Source: Mycoplasma nasistruthionis
Lineage (GTDB): Bacteria; Bacillota_I; Bacilli_A; Mycoplasmatales; Metamycoplasmataceae
Length of the DNA: 64,000 bases
Assembly (NCBI RefSeq): GCF_006228185.1
Contig: NZ_CP040825.1
Coordinates: 682,001 to 746,000 of the forward strand
Reading direction: 5' to 3'
The position numbers and the translations under genes were made by a program. This document shows, one piece after another, positions 22,504 through 32,720 of the stretch. Every line of letters begins with the position of its first letter. The first letter of the stretch is position 1. Under the pieces are notes generated by a model. The model did not search any database, was not told the origin of the DNA, and was given only the letters and a program-made list of their open reading frames with translations.

Positions 22504-24754
22504 ATGTAACCTCCATCTCCATTATTATTTCTTTGTAAGCATTTATTAAAATATTTAGACACTCATCAAGTTTTTCTTTATTGTTTAATGTTTTCCTTAA
22601 AATATTTTGTGCATTCACAAGTATCTTGTTTAGCTGTGGAAAAGTAATACTTGAGTTAACACTTAATTCTTCAGATTCTGTTTTTAATTGAATGCTTATT
22701 TTCTCAGTAGAAGAATCAAATGAAGTTGAGCTTTGAGAATTCTTATTTAAAAGAGAACCATAGGAGTTATATTCAGAAACTTCTGCTTGTATATCAATCA
22801 TATTTTTATTGAAATTTTCAAATTCAAATTCAGCAATTTTATCAATAAAAGCAATAATTTTTTTCTTGTTAATGTTGTTTTGTTTTTCAACAATTTTTTT
22901 TATCTTTTTTAAAACATCGGAGAAGTTAAATATCTTAGATGAAGCTGTAAGAACATATTTAAATCTATTATCATTATTAGCATCATAATTATTAATTCGT
23001 ATATTATCTAATAATTTTAAGGAAAAATTATTTTGAACATAATTTGTAAAGTTAATATTATTTAAATGAAAAATCCCATGTTTGTAAGTATTTTGATTAC
23101 TTTTGTATGTCGCATAAAGTTCATACATTTTTTCATAATTAGGTAATCCAAAGCCAGTTCTATTAAAAGAATTATTCGGTTGTAATCCATCTATTTTTAA
23201 AGCTAACCCAGATTTTTTGTCGATATTATTTTGTTGAACTAATGCTGATGAATGAGCTAATAAAACTTTAATAATATTAGGAGAAATATTTTCTGCAAAC
23301 TGAGTTTGTAAAAGAGAAATTAATCCAGTTATCATTGGAGCAGAAAAACTTGTTCCTCTCATGTTATTCATATCTTCAATAAATTCTTTTCCATATTTTT
23401 CTAGATGTTTTGGAAACTCACTGATGTTGACTTGTTTTTTACCTTTGTTATAGTCTCAAAAGTCTCCAAAACTTGATATAAAAGGATTTAGTCCTCTGTT
23501 TGTAGAATCATATAAAGAAAAATCAGATGGTTTTTTGTCATATGTAACAGAACCAACTGTTATTATGTTATTTAAAAACAAGGAATCAATATCTTTTCAT
23601 TGTTTCATTTTTTCATAAACACTTATTAAAAAATTTTTATTTCAATCACTTTCAGCACCTGTTGTTTTATCAGGAAAAGTAAAATAAAAATTGCGCACAT
23701 CATTTAAAAGATTATTAACATAAGGTTTGAATTTAGTTTTAATATATTCAATAAATTTTTGAAGATTTTTAAGCTCATTTACAGACAATTCAGGCATTTT
23801 TATTTTTGTTAATTCATCAATTAAATTATTAATAAATTGTTTATGTGAAATTAAACCATTTTTAGGGTATCATTCTCTCTCAAACTTTTTCTTAATTTTT
23901 ACATATCATTCATCGTTTGTTTGAGATGAATTTCCAGCAGAAAAAATAACTGTAGCATTATGTTTTAGTATAAATTTATTAAAAATTTCTCTTTGTTTTT
24001 TCAGTGCAAAATATTTATTTTCTATCAAATCAAGTTCATTAAATTCAACATTTGAATTTTTTATTTCAATTTCTAAAGCACCAGGATCAAAGTTTTTTCA
24101 TTTAACTAAATCTATTATGAAAGCCATTTTTTCTAAAAGATTTAAATAGTTATCTAATATAGGCTTCATAACACCTTTATTTTTTGATTTAATAGGGTTT
24201 AGAATTTTATCATTAACTCATTCGTAATAAAAAGGAGCGTGTGTACCAAAACTACAATTTATAAGTTTTACATTATTCTTAGCAAATGTTTCTAAGATTT
24301 CCGTTAATTTTTCTTCATTATATTTTGCATAAAATATTTGTGCATTTCTGTTAATTCCTATGTCGCTTCCAATAATTGTTGTAACAACTGCTCCATGTTT
24401 TTTTATACCTGAATCTCATCTATCATTAAAATCTAAATAATTAATGTTACCTACTTTAGTCCCACGTCTTATATTTTTCATTCAATTTTCATAATTATCT
24501 TTATCATTTCCGATTTCAATAATTCCTACATTTAATCCAGGATTGCTATTTTTTATAATATTAATTTCATTGTTATTTACTTTTTGTATTGTGTCAAAAA
24601 CTTTCATTTCTTTAAAATATTTATCAAGAAATTGTCAATATGGTTTATTTTTGTTGTCATCATTGTAATTCGTTTTAATTGCACTTAATTGAAACGCTGA
24701 AAATGAAACCATGGTGCTTAGAGAAAGAAATTTTATTATTTTATTTATTTTCAT
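22478..24754 (-). CDS. Secreted subtilisin-like (S8) serine protease
   Basis: 758 residues, ATG 24754 after AAAGG. The N-terminus is a signal peptide (KIIKFLSLSTMVSFSAFQLSA) with no lipobox. S8 landmarks in order are VGIIEIGN (residues 76-83), KKHGAVVTTIIGSD with His120, NCSFG, VIFSAGNSS for the oxyanion Asn, and RGTSFSAPMITGLISLL with Ser469. The position that is Asp in ordinary subtilisins (VIDTG) is Glu80 here, which may be a lineage trait or may weaken catalysis. About 290 residues of charged helical sequence follow the catalytic domain. It sits 10 bases after one lipoprotein gene and overlaps the next, forming a three-gene operon. Cleavage of a host protein at the cell surface is a reasonable inference. 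Confidence 0.88.
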
Positions 24755-24763
24755 TTTAAACCT

Positions 24764-26182
24764 TTATTTATTAATTTCATCTATAAGATCATCATCAAGA
24801 ATTCGACCAGTTTCTGGTCCTTTATAATGAGATGAGTAGTCTAATTTTTGGAACATATTTATACTATCTTCAGGGGAAAATCATATCCTTAGTTTGCTGG
24901 ATTTATATTTTTCCGCTTGTTTAATAAGTATTTGTTCGACTTTAACAGAATTATCAGGAATTGAAATTTTAAAGTATTCAAATATATCATTTAATGTGAC
25001 AGAATAAATACCTAAATTATGTTTTTCATTTTTAGGTAATGATATTTTAAAAATAGAGGTTACATTATTAGTAACTTTAAAATCATTCAACAAATCATCA
25101 TTGTTAACATTATGTTTTAAAAAATCTTCAGGATCTTCAAATCTAAAATAAAGAGGCGTATTTGACGCATTGTTCTTTAGAACTTTAATATTATCGCTTG
25201 ACTTATTTTGTCAATATTTTTTGTTTTCATCTCCAAATATTTCTGAATCTCTTTTAAAACTTTTGTTATTTATAAAAACGTCTGAAGGAATATTTTTGTA
25301 ATAATCAATATGATCAATTAGAAAATTTACAGGTTTTCAATGTACATACAATGAATTAAAAAATTCATAATATGTTAAAAATTTAGGTAAATACATAAAA
25401 GTAATTTGAATAAATTTTTCGTTGCTCTTATAAAAATTTAAAACATCTATTTTTTTATAATATTTTCCATCTATGTGCCTTAAATTATCAGGTATATTTA
25501 GTTCAAAAAAATAATCAGTCACATTATCTTTATCAATATATCCTTTAAGTTTTGGAATTATTTTAAATAATTTAGGAATACTAGTTACAATTGTCTGTCA
25601 GTTCGGATTTTTCTTTCAGTTTAAAAGAAAATGAATTCTTTCCATATATGTGTAATATTCATCATAAAGACTCTCTGCATTAGTTTCTATATCATTAACA
25701 TATTGTATTTTGTTATCATTTGTTAGTTCAGCATTAAAGTTTTTAGAGCTTAGTATTTCAGAATTCAATTCATCGCTTACACTGAAATTTTGGAAATTTT
25801 GAGTTTTTATAATTTTTAAAAGTGTAATGTATGCATTTACATAACTTATATAAGCATTTATGTTAGAAATGTCATTAAGCCTGTCTTTTAATTTTTTAGT
25901 ACCTACATCATTAGCATCTGAACTTTCTTCAGCTTTAGATATTGAAGAAATTTCTATGTTTTCATAATTCTTCTGTATGTCTTTTAAAAAAGTAATTTGT
26001 TTTTTGATTTCATCATTTAAAACATGCTCATTCTCAGGAATTTGAATAAATAATTCGGAGTTTTTTAGGTATTTTCTGGTTTCATCTTTAGCTTCAACTT
26101 TTTTATTTTCAGTCATATGGCAACTACTTAAAAATAATGGTGTTGCACAAGTTAAAATTAATCATTTTCAATCTGTTTTCAT
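24764..26182 (-). CDS. Lipoprotein upstream of the S8 protease
   Basis: 472 residues, ATG 26182. MKTDWKWLILTCATPLFLSSC is a lipoprotein signal with Cys21 (the two TGA codons in it are Trp). The mature part begins with a charged stretch and then NSELFIQIPENEHVLNDEIKKQITFLKDIQKNYE, which is repeated almost exactly in the truncated copy at 27630-27830. The C-terminal half is paralogous to the lipoprotein at 20881-22503 (LNIPDN, MYLPKFLTYYEF). First gene of the lipoprotein-protease-lipoprotein operon; the protease ribosome binding site overlaps its stop. Function unknown. Confidence 0.85.
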
Positions 26183-26189
26183 GTCGCCT

Positions 26190-26325
26190 TCTTATATAAA
26201 TAATTATTTAACTTTTTAAATTGAACAAATCAAAATCTTAAAATTTATAATCAATATTATGCAAAATTTCATTAAATCATTTATTTTTCATATTTTCATT
26301 TAAATTGTTTCTTAATTGTGTATAT
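26190..26325. repeat. Upstream region duplicated with 27838-27975
   Basis: The about 135 bases upstream of the 26182 lipoprotein align with those upstream of the truncated copy at 27830: shared segments include ATTATTTAACTTTTTAAAT, TTTTGCAAAATTTCA(T/C)TAAA and TTTATTTTTCA. This shows that a gene and its promoter were duplicated in tandem. The homology runs right up to the left end of the IS. Confidence 0.7.
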
Positions 26326-26338
26326 TAGTAGAAAAAAT

Positions 26339-27574
26339 TTATACACATAACGCTATATGCTTGTTAACCGCATATGGCGTTTTATATTCTAAATTTGATT
26401 GCGGTCTTTCGTTGTTGTATCAACTAACGAAATTGTTAATTAGATTATACACTTTAGAAAATTTCATTTCAGCAGTATTGTAGAAATCAAAAAGTTCGCG
26501 CTGAAAAACTGAAAATAAATATTCAGATGGTCGATTTGCTAAAGAGTTACCTTTTGGTGACATTGATTGTTTTATATTATGTTTCTCTAAAAATTCTTTT
26601 AATTCATAATTAGCATATTCCAAACCATGATCACTGTGAAAAATTCGCGGACTAAAACCGTACTTTTCTAAAGTACTTTTTAAAAGATTTATAGTGGATT
26701 GAGCAGTTCTATCGTCAGATAATGTTCAACTAAGGATTGAATTAGAATAAGTTTCAGTAATTACATGTAAATATTTTCAACCGTCATTTACCTTAACAAA
26801 TTTAATATCAGCATGCAGTTTTTCACCAAAATAATTTGATGAAAAATCTCCTCCAACTAAATCTTCAGTTCAAACCTTTTTAAACTTATCTTCTTTCGGA
26901 TTCTTCTTAGACTTTTTGTTTTGTAAGCTTTAGATTTATAACCTGTTTTTATATAGTTAATTCAAAATACATATGACGATACTCTTTTACGTTTAGTGCT
27001 TAAATACTTATGGTAAAGTTTATCTCTACCTATAACTTCACCTGATTTTTGAGCTTCGCATAAAATTCAATTCATTAACTTTTTGTCCAAGTATTTTTCC
27101 GTTGGATCACTTTTAGTTTTCTTTTGGTGGTTGTTGTAAAATACACTTCTTGAACATTCAAAAAAGTCAGATATCCCTTTTATATTAATTCTTGATAGTT
27201 TAGTTTTGTCATATTCTTTAATTTCTTTAAAAATTTCAGACTTCTTAATTCCATGTCTTTCTAAAACTCTTGTTATAGCTCACTCAATTGCTTCGCGTTC
27301 ATTCGGACCTAAATCATCAAAAGTGGGTTTTTTTCTTCTTAGGTCTACCTGATTTTGATTTCAATAATAACATATCTATATTATAAAGTTTCAATCAATT
27401 TGTAATTAGTATTCAACCATAATGATATGCATCAGCTTTTGTTTTTCCCTTTCATTTATATCTATCAACTCAATATTCGTTAGCAAACGCTTCAGAAGCA
27501 TAAGCTAAACCATAATTCTGATTTAAATTTATGTATTTTAGTTTTTCTGTAACTGTAAATTGTTTTAAATTCAT
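26339..27574 (-). CDS. IS3-type transposase (orfA + orfB), interrupted
   Basis: orfA runs from ATG 27574 to TAA 27245-27247 (109 residues; MNLKQFTVTEKLKYINLNQ, many Trp TGA). orfB continues in another frame from an A7 run at 27327-27333 (minus strand AAGAAGAAAAAAACCC), the usual kind of place for IS3 programmed slippage, although the shift needed here is +1/-2 rather than the usual -1. orfB contains the rve core: HADIKFVKV (first Asp), FHSDHGLEY (second Asp), SEYLFSVFQRELFDFY (Glu), then YNNERPQSNLEYKTP. A second break, one missing base in the A5 run at 26913-26917, separates the orfB N-terminal part from the catalytic core. The core ends at TAA 26339-26341. As read it could not make a full-length transposase. 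Confidence 0.8.
26349..26381. terminator. Hairpin at the IS left end
   Basis: AACGCTATATGC / GCATATGGCGTT (one G-T pair) with a 9-base loop, followed by TTTAT on the + side. It overlaps the last codons of the transposase and may block transcription through the IS. Confidence 0.6.
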
Positions 27575-27629
27575 TAAAAAACACATCCCTTCTTTTAAAA
27601 GTGAATGTGTACATAATTTTTTCTACTAA

Positions 27630-27830
27630 CTTATGAATGTCTTTTAAAAAAATAATTTGTTTTTTAATTTCATCATTTAAATCGTTTTGATTTTCAGGAA
27701 TTTGGATGAATAATTCTGAGTTTCTCAGATATTTTTTTTCTTCATTTTCTTTATTTTGAGTCATGTGACAACTGCTTAAAAATAATGGTGTTGCAAAAGC
27801 AAAAATTAATCATTTTCAACTTGTTTTCAT
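27630..27830 (-). pseudogene. 5' remnant of a third lipoprotein copy, cut by the IS
   Basis: ATG 27830, signal MKTSWKWLIFAFATPLFLSSC with Cys21, then KYLRNSELFIQIPENQNDLNDEIKKQIIFLKDIHK. This parallels the intact lipoprotein at 24764-26182 residue by residue until 27630, where the IS begins. The frame continues into IS sequence and stops at 27492, so a 112-residue fusion could still be translated and exported. Its own ribosome binding site and upstream region are intact. Confidence 0.85.
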
Positions 27831-27837
27831 TGTGCCT

Positions 27838-27975
27838 TCTTTTACTGTATATAAAATATTATTTAACTTTTTAAATGACATAGAACAAAATCATATAAAT
27901 TGCAAGTAATATTTTGCAAAATTTCACTAAACTTTTTATTTTTCACATTTTTTATCTAACTTTTCTTAAATTATG
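27838..27975. repeat. Upstream region duplicated with 26190-26325
   Basis: Partner of the 26190-26325 segment, in the same orientation relative to its lipoprotein gene. About 70-75% similar by eye. Confidence 0.65.
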
Positions 27976-27995
27976 AAAAAACAAGAAAAGCAAAC

Positions 27996-28023
27996 AAAAA
28001 AGTCAGTTTACACTGACTTTTTA
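27996..28023 (-). terminator. Terminator of xfp
   Basis: Perfect stem AAAAAGTCAGT / ACTGACTTTTT with loop TTAC. Minus-strand T-run follows. Confidence 0.9.
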
Positions 28024-28042
28024 TAATTTGTCTCATTAAAGA

Positions 28043-30418
28043 CTATTTGTTAAGTGGTTGTCATTTTCAGTATCTAACTTCATCAATGTCAATTCCAACT
28101 TCTTTAATGTATTGGTTGTGGTATGCAATTTTATCTTCCATTAATTGAACGAATTGTGATGCATCTTGTCCAAATACAGCTTTAGCAGCAGTGATTGACA
28201 TATGGAATCTATCCATTTCACTCATTAATCTAATGTCGAATGAAGTAGTAATATCACCGTGTTCTCTATATCCGTGAACGAATAAGTTGTGGTTTTGACG
28301 TGAGAAGAAGATATCTCTAATTAATCCTTCAAAACCGTGGAATGCGAATAATACTGGTGCGCTTGTTGTGAAAATAGCATTGAATTCAGCATCTGATAAT
28401 CCACGTGGGTCAATACTTGGGTGACGTAGTCTTAGTAAGTCAACTACGTTAACAAATCTAATTTTTAATGATGGGAAGTGTGAGTTTAAGATTGAAACTG
28501 TTGCTAGAGCTTCTAAGTTTGGTTCTGTACCTGAAGCAACTACAACTAGGTCTGGATTTTCATCCATTGAACATGTTGATGCTCAATCAATAACTTTAAG
28601 TCCTTTATCAACTAATTCTTGAGCTTCTTCAACGTTGAAGAATTGGTCTCTTGGTTGTTTTGAAGCAACGATTAAGTTAATAACGTCTCTTTCTCTGTAA
28701 GCTTTATCTAAAACAGCTAATAATGTGTTTGAGTCAGCAGGTAAGTATTCACGAATTAATTCTGGTCTCTTATCTGCTAAGTGTCCTAAAATACCTGGAT
28801 CTTGGTGTGTATAACCGTTGTGGTCTTGTTGGAATGCTGTAGATGTAGCAATAACGTTTAATGATGGATAATCTTTTCTTCATCCAATTTTTCTAGCTTT
28901 AACAACTCATTTCATGTGTTGTGTTAGCATTGAGTCAATAACTCTTAAGAATGATTCGTATGATACGAATACTCCATGACGTCCTGTTAGAACATATCCT
29001 TCTAAGAATCCTTCAGCTTGGTGTTCTGAAAGTTGTGAGTCAATAACTCTACCAACTGGTCCAACAGCTTCATCTAATTCAACATCAACTCTTTCTAATC
29101 ATTGTCTGTTTGTTGTTTTTAAAACAGCGAATAATCTGTTTGATTTAGTTTCATCTGGTCCAAATACTCTGAAGTTGTCAGGGTTTCTCTTAATAACTTC
29201 AGCAAATCAGTTTCCAGCATTAACCATATCTTGATCTTTACGATCACCAGGTTGTTCAATGTCTAATGCAAATTGTTTTCAATCTGGTAAATCTAAAGCT
29301 CTTGGGTTAATTCCACCGTTTGTAATTGGGTGCATTCCCATTCTCTTGTCACCTTGTGGTGCAATTTCTGCTAATTCAGCTTTAAAGCTTCCGTCTTCGT
29401 TAAATAATTCTTCTGGACGGTATGATAATAATCATTGTTCTAAGTCAGCTAACATTTCAGGGTTTTCTGATGTAACTGGTAATGGAACTTGGTGTGATCT
29501 AAAGCTTCCTTCATATGTTAAACCATTAACTTTGTGAGGGCAAGTTCAACCTTTTGGAGTTCTAACAATAAGAGCTGGTCAAATAGGTCTTTTTGCTTCT
29601 TCAGCAGGTTTTTGTCTTGCTTCTGCTTGGATAGCAAGAATTTTTTCAACAGCTAAGTCAAATGCTTTAGCCATTGGTTCATGAATACCTTCTTGGTCAA
29701 AAACATCTGCTTCAACAAAAATAGCTTCTCATCCGAAACCTCTTAACATATCAGAAATTTCTTCATTTGTTTTACGAGCCATAATTGTTGGGTTAGAAAT
29801 TTTTCCACCGTTTAAGTGTAAGATTGGTAATACAGCACCATCGTTTACTGGGTTAATGAATGATGTTGAGAATCATCCAGCTGCTAATGGACCTGTTTCA
29901 GCTTCACCATCTCCAATAACTGTTGCAGCAATAATATTAGGGTTATCTAAAATAGCACCTGTAGCATGTGAAAGTGCATACCCTAATTCTCCCCCTTCGT
30001 GGATTGAACCTGGAGTTTCAGGCGCAGCGTGAGAAGCTGTTCCACCAGGGAATGAGAATCTTTTACACATTCTTTTAATTCCCTCTTCATCTTTTGTGAT
30101 TTCAGGGAATAATTCTGTATAACTTCCGTCAAGGTATGAGTTTGAGATCATAACTTGTCCACCGTGACCCGGACCTTCAATGTAAAACATTTCTAAGTCA
30201 TATTTATTAATAACACGGTTTAAGTGTGCATAAATTAAGTTTTGTCCTGGGATTGTTCCTCAGTGACCGATAGGGTACATCTTAACATCTTCTGCTTTTA
30301 ACCCACCTTTAACAAGTGGATTGTTTCTTAAGTAGATTTGTCCTACTGAAAGAAAGTTAGCAGCACGTCATCAAGCATGTACTTTATCTAAATAGTCTTT
30401 TTGATCAAATTTTGACAT
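28043..30418 (-). CDS. xfp: Xylulose-5-phosphate/fructose-6-phosphate phosphoketolase
   Basis: 791 residues from ATG 30418 (AAAGGAT upstream) to TAG 28043-28045; TGA Trp throughout. A TPP enzyme that splits xylulose-5-P (or fructose-6-P) with phosphate into acetyl-phosphate and an aldose phosphate, so acetate kinase can make ATP. Signature sequences: [97 protein letters not shown] (TPP-binding GDGE) and the HQDPGILGH block. Length matches the family. G+C is clearly higher and codons more biased than in the neighbouring island, which fits high expression. It is monocistronic, between the accessory lipoprotein island and tuf. Confidence 0.97.
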
Positions 30419-30925
30419 GTTTGTTATCCTTTTGTATTATTAGTAACACATTAAATACTAAGCAGAAAATGCTTTTTTAACATGTAATATAATTATTACA
30501 TTTTTTTAAAAATTCCTTAATTAAAAATATAGGTATAAAAACCCTTGTTTTTAGTAATAAAAAGCATGTAAATTCAATAAAATTTTGCTTAATTTGCATA
30601 AAAACTTTGATTTTTAAAAATCTAATTTTTAACAAATAAATGTTTTAAAAACAAGGTAATGATTATGGATCAATTGATTTAAAAAATATTTTAATTTAAT
30701 ATGAAATTTAAAAATTTAATTTAATATAATTGTTAATAACAATAAATAAATTATGCGCCATAATTAGCATCTTTAATTAGTTAATTTTTTGGTAAAATTA
30801 CTATGCTAATAATTAATGGACAGGTTCCAGCTGAAAGACTGGACGTAGGTTGGTTTTAGCGCTAAAACAATTTATTTATATATCACAAAATCATAATAAT
30901 ATTTTTTAAAAGAAAGGATTAAATT
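30419..30925. other. Divergent intergenic region between xfp and tuf, 507 bases
   Basis: Very A/T-rich. Contains TATAAT on the + strand at 30725-30730, the palindrome ATGTAATATAATTATTACAT at 30482-30501 near the expected xfp promoter, and the structured tuf leader (30818-30870). The AAAGGAT and GAAAGGA ribosome binding sites of the two genes lie at its edges. I see no gene in it. Confidence 0.6.
30818..30870 (+). promoter_or_regulatory. Structured 5' leader of tuf
   Basis: A G/C-rich island in A/T-rich DNA. It holds a stem TCCAG / CTGGA (30826-30843, 8-base loop) and the perfect palindrome GTTTTAGCGCTAAAAC (30853-30868). No riboswitch class I know fits. A regulatory or mRNA-stabilising leader is inference. 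Confidence 0.5.
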
Positions 30926-32113
30926 ATGGCAAAATTAGATTTCGACCGTAGTAAAGAACACGTTAACGTTGGAACAATTGGTCACGTTGACCACGGTAAA
31001 ACAACTTTAACAGCTGCTATTGCTACAGTTTTAGCTAAAAAAGGATTATCAGAAGCTCGTGATTATGCTTCTATCGATAACGCTCCAGAAGAAAGAGCAC
31101 GTGGAATTACAATTAACACATCACACATCGAATACCAAACAGAAAAACGTCACTATGCACACGTTGACTGTCCTGGTCACGCTGACTACGTTAAAAACAT
31201 GATTACAGGGGCTGCTCAAATGGATGGTGCTATCTTAGTTGTTGCTGCAACTGATGGACCTATGCCTCAAACACGTGAACACATTCTTCTATCTAAACAA
31301 GTTGGTGTTCCTCGTATCGTTGTATTCTTAAACAAATGCGACATGCTTGAAGGTGAAGAAGACATGATTGAACTTGTTGAAATGGAAATCCGTGGATTAT
31401 TATCAGAATACGGATTCGATGGTGACAATGCTCCAATCATCCGTGGATCAGCTCTAAAAGCATTAGAAGGTGATGCACAATACGAAGAGAAAGTTATGGA
31501 ATTAATGGATGCAGTTGACTCATACATTGAAACTCCAGTTAAAGAATTTGACAAACCATTCTTAATGGCTGTTGAAGATGTTTTCACAATTACAGGACGT
31601 GGAACAGTTGCTACAGGTCGTGTAGAACGTGGAACATTACACTTAAATGACGAAGTTGAAATCGTTGGATTAAAACCTACTAAGAAAACAGTTGTTACAG
31701 GAATCGAAATGTTCCGTAAAAACCTTAAAGAAGCACAAGCAGGGGACAACGCCGGACTATTATTACGTGGTGTAAACCGTGAAGAAGTTGAACGTGGACA
31801 AGTTTTAGCTAAACCAGGTTCAATCGTTCCTCACACAGAATTCGAAGCTGCTATTTATGTACTTAAAAAAGAAGAAGGTGGACGTCACACACCATTCTTC
31901 AAAAACTATAAACCACAATTCTACTTCCGTACAACAGACGTAACAGGTGGAGTTGAATTTGAAGCTGGACGTGAAATGGTTATGCCAGGTGAAAACGTTA
32001 ACTTAAAAGTTAAATTAATCGCTCCTATTGCGGTTGAAGAAGGAACAAAATTCTCAATCCGTGAAGGTGGACGTACAGTTGGTGCTGGTTCAGTAACAAA
32101 AATTCTTAAATAA
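30926..32113 (+). CDS. tuf: Elongation factor Tu
   Basis: 395 residues, ATG 30926 after GAAAGGA. GTPase that brings aminoacyl-tRNA to the ribosome. Visible motifs are G1 GHVDHGKTT, the switch [11 protein letters not shown]3 DCPGHADY, G4 NKCD, G5 GSALKA, and the domain II/III sequences [22 protein letters not shown] and [17 protein letters not shown] at the end. No TGA codons are needed and codon use is strongly biased toward G/C-ending optimal codons compared with neighbours, as expected of the most abundant protein. Confidence 0.99.
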   Translation: MAKLDFDRSKEHVNVGTIGHVDHGKTTLTAAIATVLAKKGLSEARDYASIDNAPEERARGITINTSHIEYQTEKRHYAHVDCPGHADYVKNMITGAAQMDGAILVVAATDGPMPQTREHILLSKQVGVPRIVVFLNKCDMLEGEEDMIELVEMEIRGLLSEYGFDGDNAPIIRGSALKALEGDAQYEEKVMELMDAVDSYIETPVKEFDKPFLMAVEDVFTITGRGTVATGRVERGTLHLNDEVEIVGLKPTKKTVVTGIEMFRKNLKEAQAGDNAGLLLRGVNREEVERGQVLAKPGSIVPHTEFEAAIYVLKKEEGGRHTPFFKNYKPQFYFRTTDVTGGVEFEAGREMVMPGENVNLKVKLIAPIAVEEGTKFSIREGGRTVGAGSVTKILK

Positions 32114-32125
32114 TTATTTTCAACA

Positions 32126-32160
32126 AACAAAACATCTTGCTTTGCAAGATGTTTTTTGTT
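32126..32160 (+). terminator. Terminator of tuf
   Basis: Perfect stem AAACATCTTGC / GCAAGATGTTT with loop TTT, then TTTTG. Confidence 0.92.
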
Positions 32161-32168
32161 TAAATGTA

Positions 32169-32174
32169 TATAAT
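32169..32174 (+). promoter_or_regulatory. -10 box of trmL, probable leaderless mRNA
   Basis: TATAAT, 9 bases before ATG 32184; no ribosome binding site. Confidence 0.6.
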
Positions 32175-32183
32175 TTTAATACT

Positions 32184-32720
32184 ATGTTAAATATTGTTTT
32201 ATATCAACCAGAAATTCATGTTAATACAGGTAATATCATTAGAACTTGCTATGCCTTAGGAGCAAAGCTTCATATCATTAAACCAATTGGTTTTGATTTA
32301 CATCCTAAATGACTTAAACGTGCAGGAGCAGGACGTTTACTGTCAGACATTGAACATGAAGTTCATGATTCTTATCAAGATTTTGCTAATAAATACAAAG
32401 ATAAAAATATTTATTATATAACCAGATACGGGCTAAAAACATATGATCAAGTTGATTTTAAAAATGAATATGACACTAAGCAAGAAATTTGATTAATGTT
32501 CGGAAGAGAATCGACTGGAATTGATAAAAATGTTTTAAAAGATCATATTGACAACTGCTTAAGAATACCGATGGTTTCCGCTATGCGTTCAATTAACTTA
32601 GGTAATTGTGTAAGCATTATTAGTTTTGAGGTTATGCGTCAGCTAGATTGAAATGATTTATCATTGTATGAAGTTGAAAAAGGGAAAGATTTTTTATTAA
32701 AACATGACAATTTTAAGTAA
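32184..32720 (+). CDS. trmL: tRNA (cytidine/uridine-34-2'-O)-methyltransferase, TrmL type
   Basis: 178 residues, TGA Trp at 32310 and later. SPOUT-fold enzyme that methylates the ribose of the wobble base in tRNA-Leu. The N-terminal [39 protein letters not shown], the [10 protein letters not shown] loop and the C-terminal knot [27 protein letters not shown] are the TrmL pattern. The next SpoU-type gene starts 17 bases before its stop, so both are likely co-translated. Confidence 0.92.

Larger units (their letters stand above)
26326..27628 (-). mobile_element. IS3-type insertion sequence, about 1.3 kb
   Basis: Terminal inverted repeats: the left end reads TAGTAGAAAAAATTTATACA, the right end (reverse complement) TAGTAGAAAAAATTATGTAC, 14 identical bases then near-match. 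Inside are an orfA/orfB pair on the minus strand with an integrase-core DDE domain. No target-site duplication is visible: the left flank is ...TGTATAT and the right flank ACTTATG. The right end sits in codon 67-68 of a lipoprotein gene, the left end in the upstream region of a second copy, so the rest of the first copy has been lost. Confidence 0.85.

Noticed and set aside
20881-26182. MIB-MIP immunoglobulin-cleaving system
   Set aside because: MIP is a DUF31-type protease and MIB has a characteristic large repeat architecture; here the protease is S8 and the lipoproteins do not match, so only an analogy is noted.
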